Shown: piece after piece, positions 6,124 to 6,331 of the stretch
Layout of the letters: every line of letters begins with the position of its first letter
Position numbering within the stretch: position 1 is the first letter of the stretch
Source: RUG11237 sp964450185
GTDB lineage: Bacteria; Bacillota; Clostridia; Lachnospirales; Lachnospiraceae
Length of the DNA stretch: 6,331 bases
Reading direction: 5' to 3'
Assembly: GCA_964450185.1 (NCBI GenBank)
Contig: CAYVCL010000111.1
Location: 1 to 6,331 of the forward strand
The notes under the pieces: generated by a model
The model's database searches: none
What the model saw: only the letters and a program-made list of their open reading frames with translations
Told to the model about the DNA's origin: nothing
Position numbers and translations under genes: made by a program

Positions 6124-6147
6124 CATGTAGCCATTTTTCGCTACATG
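6124..6147 (-). promoter_or_regulatory. Inverted repeat / 5'-terminal stem-loop of the nfeD-SPFH transcript
   Basis: A perfect 8-bp inverted repeat (CATGTAGC and GCTACATG, 8-nt spacer) lies immediately downstream of the nfeD -10 box. The predicted start site near 6148 puts the hairpin at the very 5' end of the mRNA, about 27 nt before the nfeD ATG and just upstream of its ribosome site. It could stabilise the mRNA, or act as a repressor operator overlapping the start site. It has no T tract, so it is not a terminator. The structure is seen; the role is inferred. Confidence 0.55.
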
Positions 6148-6154
6148 CCTTATT

Positions 6155-6183
6155 ATTATACTATATTTCTTTCAGCCAAACAA
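6155..6183 (-). promoter_or_regulatory. Promoter of the nfeD-SPFH unit
   Basis: On the minus strand a perfect TATAAT (6155-6160) is preceded, with 17-bp spacing, by TTGTTT (6178-6183), which keeps the key TTG of the -35 box. The predicted start is near 6148, giving a leader of about 50 nt. A housekeeping sigma factor is the simplest reading. The Bacillus counterpart of this gene pair uses the envelope-stress factor sigma-W, and I see no such motif here. Confidence 0.72.
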
Positions 6184-6225
6184 TATGTTTCTTTTGGGGT
6201 GGGAAATTTATGTGGATGGGAGTAC

Positions 6226-6306
6226 GCCCCTGAGAGTCTAAATACAATCCCTTCCCGAGCAGACCCAAACAGCTCTGGAAGGGATTGTATTTAGACTCTC
6301 AGGGGC
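6226..6306. repeat. Long perfect inverted repeat (30-bp arms)
   Basis: Arms at 6226-6255 and 6277-6306 are exact reverse complements over 30 bp, beginning GCCCCTGAGAGTC on the left. After one mismatch (6256/6276) a further 4 bp pair (6257-6260 with 6272-6275), leaving an 11-nt loop at 6261-6271. The 81-bp element could form a very stable hairpin in RNA from either strand, or a cruciform in DNA. No T tract follows either arm, so it is a poor fit to an intrinsic terminator. It contains no ORF and lies between the nfeD promoter and the window edge. A small non-autonomous mobile repeat (MITE or hairpin type) or a structured RNA is possible; identity unknown. Confidence 0.9.
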
Positions 6307-6331
6307 TGTGCTTGGCATGCCACACTCGAAT

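Noticed and set aside
5724..6233. Open frame of 169 codons on the plus strand, opposite nfeD.
   Set aside because: It is the antisense shadow of the NfeD gene and runs into the promoter region. It has no ribosome site, and its Ser/Thr/Ile-rich composition is typical of an antisense translation.
6226..6306. Reading the long inverted repeat as a bidirectional intrinsic terminator.
   Set aside because: The bases after either arm (CTGTGCTTGG on plus, GTACTCCCATCC on minus) contain no T tract, and the stem is much longer than usual. A terminator role cannot be excluded without the genes to the right, but the sequence does not support it.
6211..6315. Possible target-site duplication flanking the inverted repeat (TGTGGATGG at 6211 and TGTGCTTGG at 6307).
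   Set aside because: Only 7 of 9 bases match and the two copies are not at equivalent distances from the arms, so this is not credible evidence of insertion.
6313..6322. 10-bp palindrome TGGCATGCCA near the right edge.
   Set aside because: Short palindromes of this size arise by chance, and there is no flanking context inside the window to judge it as an operator.

Overview
The window looks like low-GC Firmicutes (Clostridia) chromosome, most likely from a gut Lachnospiraceae member. This rests on AT-rich third positions, strong AGGAGG-type ribosome binding sites, closely packed genes, and the run birA / small conserved protein / coaX / dusB, which I recall from that family. No database search was possible, so the taxonomic call is an inference. 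Every gene I can support is on the minus strand, so transcription runs from right to left.

Region 1 (about 6331 to 4685, read leftwards) is a two-gene membrane unit. A sigma-A-type promoter (6155-6183) precedes a short stem-loop at the predicted mRNA 5' end (6124-6147). Next come an NfeD-like membrane protein with a C-terminal OB-fold (5660-6097) and an SPFH/band-7 (QmcA/paraslipin-like) protein (4725-5642). The unit closes with an intrinsic terminator (4685-4715). To the right of the promoter is a 30-bp perfect inverted repeat with a near-palindromic centre (6226-6306), and no gene is visible around it.

Region 2 (4675 to 1 and beyond) is a second, long transcription unit. It starts at a good promoter (TTGTAA, 17 bp, TATAAT; 4647-4675). 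In order it encodes a patatin-like phospholipase (3444-4625), ornithine carbamoyltransferase (2488-3432), an 86-aa three-helix membrane protein (2235-2495), a biotin protein ligase without the DNA-binding domain (1390-2214), a small acidic conserved protein (1038-1397), type III pantothenate kinase (267-1037), and the start of a DusB-like tRNA-dihydrouridine synthase cut by the window edge (1-257). Junctions are tight: 8-nt overlaps twice, TAAATG once, and gaps of 9, 11 and 20 nt. No terminator is visible between the genes, so one polycistronic mRNA with translational coupling is likely.

The genes combine membrane-lipid turnover (patatin), citrulline/arginine synthesis (OTC), and two cofactor steps that meet at acetyl-CoA carboxylase (biotin attachment and the first step of CoA synthesis), followed by tRNA modification. 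This is mostly housekeeping content. I found no defence system, mobile-element gene, CRISPR array or riboswitch. The least explained items are the long inverted repeat at the right edge, the hairpin at the nfeD transcript start, the 86-aa membrane protein, and the patatin's long C-terminal extension.
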